Assembly (NCBI GenBank): GCA_963703045.1
Contig: OY969782.1
Location: forward strand, 2,294,001 to 2,358,000
DNA length: 64,000 nt
Reading direction: 5' to 3'
From: Miltoncostaea sp963703045
GTDB lineage: Bacteria; Actinomycetota; Thermoleophilia; Miltoncostaeales; Miltoncostaeaceae
Position 1 is the stretch's first letter. Each line of letters begins with the position of its first letter. Shown piece after piece: positions 10,748 to 20,912 of the stretch. The position numbers and the translations under genes were made by a program. Below the pieces are notes generated by a model that ran no database searches, was not told where the DNA came from, and saw only the letters and a list, made by a program, of their open reading frames with translations.

Positions 10748-11770
10748 GTGAGGGTCTGGATCGACATCACCAACTCGCCCCACGCGGTCATCTTCCGTCC
10801 CCTGATCGCGCGGCTGCGCGCCCGCGGCCACGAGGTGACCGTGACCGCGCGGGAGTTCGCGCAGACGCTCGGCCTGCTCGAGCGCTTCGGCATCGAGCAC
10901 ACCCGCGTCGGCGCCCACGGCGGGGGCGGCTCGGCGGGCAAGGCGCGGGCCATGGCCGACCGCTCGGCCGCCCTTGTGCGCTTCGCGCGGCGGGAGCGCT
11001 TCGACCTCGCCGTCGCCCACGGCAGCACCGACCAGCCGATCGCGGCGCGCCTCGCCGGCACGCCCCAGGTCACGATGTTCGACTACGAGTTCGCGACCGC
11101 GATGCACCACTGGAACGGCCGCCTCGCCAGCCGCGTCCTCGTGCCGGCCGCGATCCCCGAGGCCGCCCTCGCGCGCTACGGCATGCGGCCGCCGAAGCTC
11201 GTGCGCTACCCGGGCCTGAAGGAGGAGTACTACCTCGCCGACCACGTCGGCGACCCCGGCGTGACGGACGAGCTCGGCCTCGATCCCGCGCGCGTGATCG
11301 CGGTGCTGCGACCGCCGCCCGAGGTCACGCTCTACCACCGGGGGGCCTCGACCGACCTGTTCGCCCGCACGCTCGAGCGGTTGCTCGCCGCGGCGCCGGG
11401 GGTGCAGACCGTCGTGCTGCCGCGCACCGCCGAGCAGCGCGCCGCGCTGGCCGGCGGGGCCGCGATCGTGCCCGACGCGCCCGTGGACGGCCCGAGCCTG
11501 GTCGCCGCCGCCGACCTCGTGGTGAGCGCCGGGGGCACGATGAACCGCGAGGCGGCCGCGCTCGGCGTCCCCGCCTACACGCCGTTCGCGGCGCGCCTCG
11601 GCGCCGTCGACCGGGCGCTGATCGCCGAGGGGCGACTGCGCCGCCTCGAGGCCCCCGAGGACGTCGACCTCGTGCGCCGCGCGCGCGCCGCCGCGCCGCC
11701 CCTGCGCGACCCCGAGGTGCTGATCGACCTGATCCTGGGGCCCGCCGCGGGTAGACTGGCCGCGTCGTGA
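10748..11770 (+). CDS. DUF354 glycosyltransferase-like protein
   Basis: The 340-residue protein opens with VWIDITNSPHAVIFRPLI, the signature of DUF354 (PF04007), which has a GT-B-like fold related to UDP-GlcNAc 2-epimerases and glycosyltransferases. The C-terminal half has ADLVVSAGGTMNREAAALGVP, a sugar-nucleotide-binding loop. No member's reaction is firmly known to me. It lies 21 bases after the aminotransferase, and its stop overlaps the CapD-type gene by four bases, so the three form one glycan operon. Confidence 0.8.
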   Translation: MRVWIDITNSPHAVIFRPLIARLRARGHEVTVTAREFAQTLGLLERFGIEHTRVGAHGGGGSAGKARAMADRSAALVRFARRERFDLAVAHGSTDQPIAARLAGTPQVTMFDYEFATAMHHWNGRLASRVLVPAAIPEAALARYGMRPPKLVRYPGLKEEYYLADHVGDPGVTDELGLDPARVIAVLRPPPEVTLYHRGASTDLFARTLERLLAAAPGVQTVVLPRTAEQRAALAGGAAIVPDAPVDGPSLVAAADLVVSAGGTMNREAAALGVPAYTPFAARLGAVDRALIAEGRLRRLEAPEDVDLVRRARAAAPPLRDPEVLIDLILGPAAGRLAAS

Positions 11771-13680
11771 GCCGTGCTCCACTCACATGGAGCCCCCGGG
11801 CGTTCGCCCACCGTGCCGCGCAGATCGCGGTCGATACGGGGCTCGTCGTGGCCGCCTACTGGCTGGCGTTCTACTTCCGCTTCGACGGCAACGTGCCCGG
11901 GCGGTACGAGCGCCTGTTCGCCGCCACGGTCGCGGTCGTGATCGCGCTGAAGCTCGCGACCTTCGTCGCCATGCGCTTCTACACCAAGTGGTGGCGCTTC
12001 ACGAGCCTGCGCGACCTGCAGGCGATCGTGCTGGCCACGGCGATCTCGAGCCTCGTGGTCACCGCCCTGCTCTCGCAGTGGCGGCCCGACGACCTCGTGC
12101 CGATCCCGCGCGGTGTCCTCGTCTTCGACCTCGTCCTGACCCTCACGCTCATCGGCGGCGCCCGGTTCGCGGTGCGCAGCGTGATCGAGCGGCCGCCGCG
12201 CTCGGAGCTGGTGTCGAGCGGGCGCGAGGTGCTCATCTGCGGCGCCGGCGACGCCGGCAACACCCTGCTGCGGGAGATGAAGCGCAACCGCGACCTGGGG
12301 TACACGCCGGTCGGGCTGATCGACGACGACCCCCGCAAGCGGCGCCTGCGCGTGCAGGGCACCCGGGTGCGCGGCACCCGCGCCGACCTGCCGCGCGTGC
12401 TGCGCGAGGTGCACGTCGACGAGGTGATCATCGCCATGCCCTCGGCGCCCGGTCGCGTGCGCCAGGAGATCGTGGAGGTCTGCCGGCAGGCCGGGGTGCC
12501 CTGCACCACCCTGCCGGGCCTCCCCGAGCTGATCACCGGCGAGGTGGCCGTCAGCCTCCTGCGCGAGGTCCGGGTGGAGGACGTGCTCGGGCGCGCCCCG
12601 GTCGAGATCGACTTCGCCCGGGTGGCCCGCTACCTGAACGGCCGGTCGGTGCTCGTCACCGGCGCGGGCGGATCGATCGGGCGCGAGCTCTGCCGTCAGG
12701 TCGCGGCGATCGGCGCCCGGCGCCTCGTGATGGTCGACCACGCCGAGAACAACCTGTTCGAGATCGACATGGCGCTCCGCGAGCGCGGCCACGCCGGGAT
12801 GCTCGTCCCGGTCATCGCCGACTGCAAGGACGAGGTCGCGATGGAGCGCGTGTTCTCGACCGAGCGCCCCGAGATCGTCTTCCACGCGGCCGCCTACAAG
12901 CACGTGCCGATGATGGAGCTCAACCCGCTCCAGGCCGTCGCGAACAACGCCATCGGCACCTCGGTGCTCGCGACCCTGTCCGAGCGCTTCGGCGTCGACC
13001 GCTTCTGCCTCATCTCGACCGACAAGGCGGTCGAGCCCAAGACCGTCATGGGCGCCTCGAAGGCCCTGGCCGAGCGGGTCGTCGAGGCCCGCGGCGGGTC
13101 GCACACGCGCTTCGCCGCGGTCCGGTTCGGAAACGTCCTCGGCAGCTCCGGCTCGGTGCTGCCGATCTTCCAGCGCCAGATCGAGGCGGGCGGGCCGGTG
13201 ACGGTCACGCACGCCGACATGACGCGGTTCTTCATGACCATCCCCGAGGCCGTCCAGCTCGTGATCGAGGCGACCGGCATCGCCGACGGCGGGGACATCT
13301 TCGTGCTCGAGATGGGTGAGCCGGTCCGCATCATGGACCTGGCCGCGCGCATGATCGAGCTGTCCGGCAATCGTCCCGGGCAGGACATCGCGATCGAGGT
13401 GGTGGGTATCCGACCCGGCGAGAAGCTCCACGAGGAGCTGTTCAACGTGGACGAGGAGGTCATCTCGACGCGATATGGCAAGATCCGTCGCGCGACGCGG
13501 CCGGCATTCGACCCGGTCGTCCTCCGCGAGGGGCTCGACGAGCTCCAGCGGCGCGTCGCCACCGGCCGGCCCGAGCCCGTCGTCGAGGCCCTGTGGACCG
13601 CACTGCGCGGCGGCAGGGTCGCGTCCGCGGACGGCGAAGGCCGGGTTGCACACACCTCCACCTCCGAGGAGCGTCCATGA
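11767..13680 (+). CDS. CapD/WbpM-type nucleoside-diphosphate sugar epimerase/dehydratase
   Basis: This 637-residue membrane-anchored SDR has four N-terminal membrane helices (about residues 12-110), a CoA-binding-like Rossmann domain (GAGDAGNTLLREM, about 158-170), and a Polysacc_synt_2 catalytic domain with NAD motif TGAGGSIGRE and the Met-x3-Lys active site in VMGASK. WbpM/PglF relatives are UDP-GlcNAc 4,6-dehydratases that start bacillosamine or QuiNAc synthesis, which suits the adjacent DegT aminotransferase. GTG start, overlapping the preceding stop. TAGACT at 11752-11757 could be an internal promoter. Confidence 0.9.
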   Translation: MSRAPLTWSPRAFAHRAAQIAVDTGLVVAAYWLAFYFRFDGNVPGRYERLFAATVAVVIALKLATFVAMRFYTKWWRFTSLRDLQAIVLATAISSLVVTALLSQWRPDDLVPIPRGVLVFDLVLTLTLIGGARFAVRSVIERPPRSELVSSGREVLICGAGDAGNTLLREMKRNRDLGYTPVGLIDDDPRKRRLRVQGTRVRGTRADLPRVLREVHVDEVIIAMPSAPGRVRQEIVEVCRQAGVPCTTLPGLPELITGEVAVSLLREVRVEDVLGRAPVEIDFARVARYLNGRSVLVTGAGGSIGRELCRQVAAIGARRLVMVDHAENNLFEIDMALRERGHAGMLVPVIADCKDEVAMERVFSTERPEIVFHAAAYKHVPMMELNPLQAVANNAIGTSVLATLSERFGVDRFCLISTDKAVEPKTVMGASKALAERVVEARGGSHTRFAAVRFGNVLGSSGSVLPIFQRQIEAGGPVTVTHADMTRFFMTIPEAVQLVIEATGIADGGDIFVLEMGEPVRIMDLAARMIELSGNRPGQDIAIEVVGIRPGEKLHEELFNVDEEVISTRYGKIRRATRPAFDPVVLREGLDELQRRVATGRPEPVVEALWTALRGGRVASADGEGRVAHTSTSEERP

Positions 13681-13874
13681 CCGTGTCAACGATGACCGAG
13701 GCCGAGCGACTCCCCGCCGGCGCCTCGCCGGTCGCTCCGTGGGGCCTGCTCTCGCGCGTGCACCGTCCCTGCCCCGACCACGCGGGCGAGTGCCCGTGCG
13801 TGGGGCGTCAGGACGACGCCGGCTGCCTCGTCTTCTGGTGCGAGCGCGAGGAGCACCACTTCCGCGCCCGCTAG
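13677..13874 (+). CDS. Small cysteine-rich protein
   Basis: The ATG overlaps the CapD-type stop (ATGA), giving a coupled 65-residue protein. The C-terminal half carries five cysteines and two adjacent histidines (CPDH, ECPC, GCLVFWCEREEHH), which could bind zinc or form disulfides. No family is recognised. The overlap and composition make a real gene likely, but its role in glycan synthesis is unproven. Confidence 0.6.
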   Translation: MTVSTMTEAERLPAGASPVAPWGLLSRVHRPCPDHAGECPCVGRQDDAGCLVFWCEREEHHFRAR

Positions 13875-13881
13875 GCGGGCC

Positions 13882-14235
13882 TCACGCGGTGGGGCGGGCC
13901 TGCCGCGTCCCTCCGGGCTCGTCGTCCCACGCCGCCACCCAGGCCTCGATCTCGCGCACGACGCGCGAGAGCGCGTGGCCCTTGTCGGTGAGGCGGTACT
14001 CCACGGCTCCGCCGCCCAGCTCGCGGCGCTCCATCAGGCCGGCCGACTCGAGCTCGCGCAGCCGCTCGGCGAGCAGGCGCGCCGACAGGCCGTTGACCGA
14101 GCCGCGGATCTCGGTGAACCGGGCCGGACCCTCCATGGTCGCCCGGATCACCGCCGCGCTCCAGCGGCGGCCGAGCAGCTCGGCCGCGCGCTGGTAGCGG
14201 TGGCAGACCGGGGGCCGGGAGCGACAGGGATCCAT
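13882..14235 (-). CDS. HxlR-family winged-helix transcriptional regulator
   Basis: This 117-residue protein contains AAELLGRRWSAAVIRATMEG, then RFTEIRGSVNGLSARLLAERLRELE cut by the usual turns, then GLMERRELGGGAVEYRLTDKG, the full HxlR winged helix. HxlR proteins are small dimeric regulators, often redox- or metabolite-responsive, and Cys4 and Cys11 near the N-terminus match family members that sense thiol stress. It follows lon on the same strand after 34 bases, so they may share a transcript. Confidence 0.88.
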   Translation of the reverse strand: MDPCRSRPPVCHRYQRAAELLGRRWSAAVIRATMEGPARFTEIRGSVNGLSARLLAERLRELESAGLMERRELGGGAVEYRLTDKGHALSRVVREIEAWVAAWDDEPGGTRQARPTA

Positions 14236-14269
14236 CTCGTGGAAACCTAGGACTCCCGGCCCCCTCGCG

Positions 14270-16600
<2,331 letters not shown>

Positions 16601-16625
16601 GGGGGGTCTCCTCACGAGGACAGGA

Positions 16626-16644
16626 CGGTTACCTCGCGTAACCG
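16626..16644. promoter_or_regulatory. LysR-type operator 1 (palindrome with T-N11-A)
   Basis: CGGTTACCTCGCGTAACCG has perfect 7-base arms (CGGTTAC/GTAACCG) around a 5-base centre and contains T-N11-A, the classic LysR box. It lies 26 bases upstream of the lon start and is followed by a second copy 26 bp away centre to centre. Confidence 0.7.
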
Positions 16645-16651
16645 TCGGTGG

Positions 16652-16670
16652 AGGTTACCTCGGGTAACCT
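16652..16670. promoter_or_regulatory. LysR-type operator 2 (palindrome with T-N11-A)
   Basis: AGGTTACCTCGGGTAACCT has perfect 8-base arms around TCG and overlaps the place where the -35 region of lysR should be, given a -10 at 16690. Together with operator 1 it looks like the paired recognition and activation sites of an autoregulated LysR protein. Confidence 0.7.
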
Positions 16671-16689
16671 GACCGCGCAACCGCCCCGC

Positions 16690-16695
16690 TAGGAT
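16690..16695 (+). promoter_or_regulatory. Candidate -10 (TAGGAT) giving a leaderless lysR mRNA
   Basis: TAGGAT ends exactly 6 bases before the GTG at 16702 and no ribosome site is present. That distance would place transcription start on the GTG itself. Confidence 0.5.
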
Positions 16696-16701
16696 CCGCC
16701 C

Positions 16702-17625
16702 GTGGACCTGCGTCAGCTCGTCACCTTCCGCACCGTCGTGGACCGGGGCTCGTTCTCGCAGGCGGCCGAGGAGCTCGAGGTCTCGCAGCCGGCGGTCTCG
16801 TTCCAGATCCGCGCGCTCGAGGAGCGTCTCGGCCACCGGCTGCTCGACCGCGGTGGCCGCCGGGTGGCCGTCACCGAGGCCGGGGACGTCGTCTACCGCT
16901 ACGCCCGGCGCATCATCGGGCTCGGCGCCGAGCTCGAGCGCGAGATGGGGGAGATCGGCACGCGCGTCGGCGGCCCCCTGGTGCTGGGGTCCTCGACCGG
17001 ACCGGGCGAGGTGCTGCTGCCGCGCCTGCTGGGCGCGTTCCACCGCGCCCATCCCGAGGTGCGCGTGCGCCTCGCCGTGAGCGACACGCAGACGGTCTGC
17101 GAGCGCGTGCTGGACGACGAGCTCGAGCTCGGCATCGTCGGGGCCGCCCGCCCTCAGCGCGGCCTGGTGTTCGAGCCCTTCGTGCGCGACGAGCTCGTGG
17201 CGATCGTGCCGCCCGGCCACCGCCTGGCCGACCGGTCGTCGGTGACCCTCGGCGAGCTCGTGGCCGAGCCGATGCTCGTGCAGCAGGAGGGCTCGGGCGT
17301 GCGCTCGACCGTCGAGGCCGCGATGCGCGAGGGCGGTCTGCGCGACCGCGACCTGCACGTGGCGATGGAGCTCGGCCTGCAGCAGTCGGTGAAGGCCGCG
17401 GTGCTCGACGGCTTCGGGATCACCGTCATCTCGAGCCTCGCGGTCGAGCGCGAGGTGGCCGAGGGCAGCCTGGTGGCGTTGCGGCTCGAGGGGCCCGGCC
17501 TGGCGCGTCATTTCTTCGCCGTCCGGCACGCGGGCCGCACATCCACCCGGGTCACGGCCGCCTTCGTCGATTTCGCCCGCGCCCAGCTCGGCGACACGGC
17601 CGCCCCGGTGCCGTCGGCGACGTGA
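16702..17625 (+). CDS. LysR-family transcriptional regulator (CysB/CysL-like)
   Basis: The 307-residue protein has the N-terminal LysR helix-turn-helix (TFRTVVDRGSFSQAAEEL, then SQPAVSFQIRALEERLG) and a two-lobe effector domain from about residue 90. CysB and CysL relatives control sulfur genes, and the three genes immediately downstream handle sulfur, so sulfite, sulfate or a sulfonate is a reasonable effector guess. Twin T-N11-A palindromes in its upstream region suggest autoregulation and possibly control of the divergent lon gene. Confidence 0.9.
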   Translation: MDLRQLVTFRTVVDRGSFSQAAEELEVSQPAVSFQIRALEERLGHRLLDRGGRRVAVTEAGDVVYRYARRIIGLGAELEREMGEIGTRVGGPLVLGSSTGPGEVLLPRLLGAFHRAHPEVRVRLAVSDTQTVCERVLDDELELGIVGAARPQRGLVFEPFVRDELVAIVPPGHRLADRSSVTLGELVAEPMLVQQEGSGVRSTVEAAMREGGLRDRDLHVAMELGLQQSVKAAVLDGFGITVISSLAVEREVAEGSLVALRLEGPGLARHFFAVRHAGRTSTRVTAAFVDFARAQLGDTAAPVPSAT

Positions 17626-17659
17626 GGTCCCGGGCGTGGAAGCGCCGGACGGGGTGGAG

Positions 17660-17665
17660 TAGGGT
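17660..17665 (+). promoter_or_regulatory. Candidate -10 (TAGGGT) giving a leaderless start for the sulfur operon
   Basis: TAGGGT ends 6 bases before the GTG at 17672, with no ribosome site between. The operon may therefore have its own promoter in the 46-bp gap after lysR. Confidence 0.45.
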
Positions 17666-17671
17666 CGGGCG

Positions 17672-18898
17672 GTGACGAGGCTCTCGGATGCGCGCGCCGA
17701 CGTGCTGGTCGTCGGGTCGGGCGGCGCGGGCATGTCAGCGGCCGTGGGCGCCGCCGAGGCGGGCGCGACGGTCATCGTGACCACCAAGTCGGCGCTCGGC
17801 GCCGGCAACACGGGCAAGGCCCAGGGCGGCATCCAGGCGGCCGTCGGCGACGACGACTCGACCGAGTCGCACTTCGAGGACACCTTCGCCGCGGGCCACC
17901 ACGCCGCCCGTCCCGAGCTCGTGCGCGGGCTGACCGAGGGCGGCCCCGCGGCGATCGCCTGGCTCGAGTCGATCGGCGTGGTCTTCACCCGCGACGCGGG
18001 ACGCCTGCGGCTGCTGCGCTGCGGGGGCGCGAGCCGCAAGCGGCTGCTCCAGGCCGGCGAGCGCACGGGCGCCGAGATGGTCAAGGCGCTGCGCACCGCC
18101 GTCCGCGCGACCGGCGCCGACGTCTGGGAGTCGACCCGCCTGGTCGACCTGGCCCCCGAGGGCGACGGATGGGTGGCGGAGGTCGCGCCCGGCGGCAACG
18201 GGTCGCGCCGCACCGTGCACGCCCGCGCGGTCGTGCTGGCCGCGGGCGGGGGCCTGCGCGGAGAGGCCGAGGCGCTCGGTCTGGGCAGCACCAACCACCC
18301 CGACGCCACGCCCGAGGTGCTGCGGCTGGCCCTCGAACTCGGCGCGGCCGGCCGCGAGCTCGACTCGTGGCAGCAGCACCCGACCGGCTCGGTCTGGCCG
18401 GAGGCCCTCTCCGGCTACGCGCTCCCCGAGACCACGCGGGCCTACGGCGCGACGCTGCACGACGCCGAGGGCGAGCGGTTCGTCGACGAGCTGGCTCCGC
18501 GCGACGTGGTCGCACAGGCGATCATCGACGTCGTCGAGCAGGGGCGCGGCGCGGCCGCGCCCGACGGCCGCCGCGGCGTCTGGCTCGACACCCCCGCGAT
18601 CGACCGGGAGAACGGCGACGGCTTCACCGCCGACCGCCTGGCATACGTCACCAACCGCTACCGGAAGGCGGGCATCGACATCACCAGGGAGCGCGTGCTG
18701 GTCTATCCGGTCCTCCACTATCGAAACGGCGGCCTGGCCATCGACGAGGACGCGGCCACGACGCTGCCCGGCGTCTTCGCCGCCGGCGAGATCGCCGGCG
18801 GGGTGCACGGATCGAACCGCCTCATGGGCAACAGCCTGCTGGACACGGTGGTCTACGGGCGCCGCGCCGGGGCGAGCGCCGCGCGGGTGGCGCGATGA
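17672..18898 (+). CDS. FAD-dependent oxidoreductase, fumarate reductase / L-aspartate oxidase / AprA superfamily
   Basis: The 408-residue flavoprotein has the ADP-binding motif VVGSGGAGMSAAVGAAEAG, the KAQGGIQAA FAD segment, QQHPTG, the ERFVDELAPRDVVAQAI stretch that carries the catalytic Arg in this superfamily, and a C-terminal VHGSNRLMGNSLLD FAD-binding loop. It is shorter than NadB (about 530) or AprA (over 600) and lacks their C-terminal helical domain. In L-aspartate oxidase this enzyme would feed NAD synthesis, but no nadA or nadC is present. It overlaps phosphosulfolactate synthase by four bases, so a role in sulfur chemistry (oxidation of a hydroxy acid, or a reductive step) is inferred. 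The exact reaction is unknown. Confidence 0.8.
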   Translation: MTRLSDARADVLVVGSGGAGMSAAVGAAEAGATVIVTTKSALGAGNTGKAQGGIQAAVGDDDSTESHFEDTFAAGHHAARPELVRGLTEGGPAAIAWLESIGVVFTRDAGRLRLLRCGGASRKRLLQAGERTGAEMVKALRTAVRATGADVWESTRLVDLAPEGDGWVAEVAPGGNGSRRTVHARAVVLAAGGGLRGEAEALGLGSTNHPDATPEVLRLALELGAAGRELDSWQQHPTGSVWPEALSGYALPETTRAYGATLHDAEGERFVDELAPRDVVAQAIIDVVEQGRGAAAPDGRRGVWLDTPAIDRENGDGFTADRLAYVTNRYRKAGIDITRERVLVYPVLHYRNGGLAIDEDAATTLPGVFAAGEIAGGVHGSNRLMGNSLLDTVVYGRRAGASAARVAR

Positions 18899-19716
18899 CC
18901 GCCGGTCACCCGCCCGCGGCCGTCGCCACGAGCGCCCCCGACTTCCTCTCGTTGCCGGGACGCCCGCCGAAGCCGCGCCAGCGGGGCATCACCCACGTCA
19001 TCGACAAGGGCATGTCGCTGCAGGCGGTCGAGGGGGTCCTGGACTCGACCGGCGACACCATCGACATCGTCAAGCTCGGCTGGGGGACGGCCTACGTCAC
19101 CCGCAACCTGCGCGACAAGATCGCGCTCTACACGAGCGCGGGCATCCCGGTGGTGCTGGGCGGCACCTTCTGGGAGGTCTGCGCCACCCAGAACAAGCTC
19201 GACGAGTGGCGACGCTGGGTCACCGACCTCGGCCTGCGCCACGTCGAGGTGTCGGACGGCACGATCACCATCGCCCACGACATCAAGCTCGAGCACATCC
19301 GGACGCTCGCCCAGGACTTCGTGGTGTTGAGCGAGGTGGGCTCGAAGGACCTCGAGACCGTCATCGCGCCCTACCGCTGGGTCGAGCTGATCGAGGCCGA
19401 GCTGCGCGCCGGCGCCTGGAAGGTGATCACCGAGGCCCGCGAGACCGGCACCGCCGGCATCTTCCGCGGGGACGGCGAGGTGCGCATGGGCCTCATCGAC
19501 GAGATCGTGCACGCCATCGACCCGAACCGCCTGCTGTTCGAGGCCCCACAGAAGGCCCAGCAGGTCTGGTTCATCCGCAAGTTCGGCCCCAACGTCAATC
19601 TGGGGAACATCCCACCCGACGAGGTGATACCGCTGGAGACCCTACGGCTCGGCCTTCGCGCCGACACACTGCTCGACCCCACCGCGATGGGCAATGTGGA
19701 CGGAGCGGGAATTTGA
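18895..19716 (+). CDS. comA: Phosphosulfolactate synthase (ComA family)
   Basis: The 273-residue TIM-barrel protein contains GITHVIDKGMSL, IVKLGWGTAYV, VEVSDGTITI, VLSEVGSKDLE, ITEARETGTAGIF and FEAPQKAQQVWFIRKFG, which together are characteristic of ComA. ComA adds sulfite to phosphoenolpyruvate to give (R)-phosphosulfolactate, the first step of coenzyme M synthesis in methanogens and of sulfolactate synthesis in Bacillus spores. The homologue in plants (HSA32) has another role, so function is not guaranteed. The ATG overlaps the FAD gene by four bases and its TGA overlaps the TTG of ATP sulfurylase, giving tight coupling of all three. Confidence 0.88.
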   Translation: MTAGHPPAAVATSAPDFLSLPGRPPKPRQRGITHVIDKGMSLQAVEGVLDSTGDTIDIVKLGWGTAYVTRNLRDKIALYTSAGIPVVLGGTFWEVCATQNKLDEWRRWVTDLGLRHVEVSDGTITIAHDIKLEHIRTLAQDFVVLSEVGSKDLETVIAPYRWVELIEAELRAGAWKVITEARETGTAGIFRGDGEVRMGLIDEIVHAIDPNRLLFEAPQKAQQVWFIRKFGPNVNLGNIPPDEVIPLETLRLGLRADTLLDPTAMGNVDGAGI

Positions 19717-20870
19717 GCGCCGCGACGCCCGGCCCCATCACCCCGCACGGTGGCACCCTGGTCGACCGCCTCGACGACACGCTGGACGAGGGCGGCGACC
19801 GCCCCCGCGTCACGCTCTCGGCCCGCCAGCAGGCCGACCTCGACCTCATCGCGGTCGGGGCCATGTCGCCGCTCGACGGCTTCATGGGCCGTGAGGCCTA
19901 CGAGACCGTCATCACGGACATGCGCCTGCCCTCCGGGCTCGCGTGGTCGGTGCCCGTGACCCTCGGCGTCCCGCCCGACCAGCTCGAGGGCGTCGCCTCG
20001 GCCGACGAGGTCGCCCTGGTTGACGAGGGCGGCCGGTTCCTCGGCGTGCTCGAGGTGACCGACCGCTACGAGACCGACCCGGTCCGCGAGGCCCGGCTCG
20101 TCTACGGCACCGAGGAGGAGGCCCACCCCGGTGTCGCCTCGCTCTACGCCCACGGCACGACGTGCCTCGCCGGACCGGTGAGGGTCGCGTCGCGCCTGCC
20201 GCTCGACCCCGGCGCGTCTCCGTTCCTGCTCGACCCGGCCGCCTCGCGCGCCGAGTTCGACGCCCGCGGCTGGGCGACCGTCGTCGGGTTCCAGACCCGC
20301 AACCCGATCCACCGCGCCCACGAGTACATCACGAAGGTCGCGCTCGAGACGGTCGACGGGCTCTTCCTGCACCCGCTGGTCGGAGAGACCAAGAGCGACG
20401 ACATCCCCGCGGATGTGCGGATGCGCTGCTACGAGGTGCTGATCGAGGGCTACTACCCGCAGGAGCGGGTGGTGCTCGGCGTGCTGCCGGCCGCGATGCG
20501 CTACGCCGGGCCGCGCGAGGCGGTGCTCCACGCGATCCTGCGCCAGAACTACGGGTGCACCCACTTCATCGTGGGCCGCGATCACGCCGGCGTGGGCAAC
20601 TACTACGGCACCTACGACGCCCACCGGGTGTTCGACGACATGACCCGCGAGGAGCTCGCGATCCAGCCGGTGTTCTTCGAGCACTCGTTCTGGTGCAACC
20701 TGACGGGCGGGATGGCGACGACCAAGACCTCGCCGTCCTCACCCGAGCAGCGCGTGTTCCTGTCGGGCACGAAGGTGCGCGAGATGCTCGACCGCGGCGA
20801 GGTGCCGCCGGTGGAGTTCACGCGTCCCGAGGTGGCGAAGATCCTCATCGAGGCGTACGCGAAGGTCTGA
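19713..20870 (+). CDS. sat: ATP sulfurylase (sulfate adenylyltransferase)
   Basis: The 385-residue protein makes APS from sulfate and ATP, or the reverse. Visible motifs are VVGFQTRNPIHRAHE (the QxRNP and HxxH motifs), HPLVGETKSDDIP, GRDHAGVGNYYG and FLSGTKVREML, all intact. This is the monofunctional dissimilatory/assimilatory Sat type, not CysDN. It starts at TTG (19713), which overlaps the ComA stop. The only alternative ATG is 150 bases inside the conserved region. It is followed by a strong hairpin. No APS kinase, APS reductase beta subunit or CysH is encoded in this window. Confidence 0.93.
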   Translation: MSAATPGPITPHGGTLVDRLDDTLDEGGDRPRVTLSARQQADLDLIAVGAMSPLDGFMGREAYETVITDMRLPSGLAWSVPVTLGVPPDQLEGVASADEVALVDEGGRFLGVLEVTDRYETDPVREARLVYGTEEEAHPGVASLYAHGTTCLAGPVRVASRLPLDPGASPFLLDPAASRAEFDARGWATVVGFQTRNPIHRAHEYITKVALETVDGLFLHPLVGETKSDDIPADVRMRCYEVLIEGYYPQERVVLGVLPAAMRYAGPREAVLHAILRQNYGCTHFIVGRDHAGVGNYYGTYDAHRVFDDMTREELAIQPVFFEHSFWCNLTGGMATTKTSPSSPEQRVFLSGTKVREMLDRGEVPPVEFTRPEVAKILIEAYAKV

Positions 20871-20880
20871 CGGCCCGCGC

Positions 20881-20906
20881 GCGCGGGGGCCGGCGGCCCC
20901 CCGCGC
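20881..20906. terminator. Hairpin terminator after the sulfur operon
   Basis: GCGCGGGGGCC at 20881-20891 pairs with GGCCCCCCGCGC at 20895-20906 with one bulged C and a tight loop. It lies in the 42-bp gap between the convergent sat and cytochrome-like genes. No T-tract. Confidence 0.5.
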
Positions 20907-20912
20907 CCGGTG

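Noticed and set aside
17672..18898. Calling the flavoprotein L-aspartate oxidase (nadB)
   Set aside because: It lacks the C-terminal helical domain, is over 100 residues shorter, and no nadA or nadC is nearby. The operon is sulfur-related.
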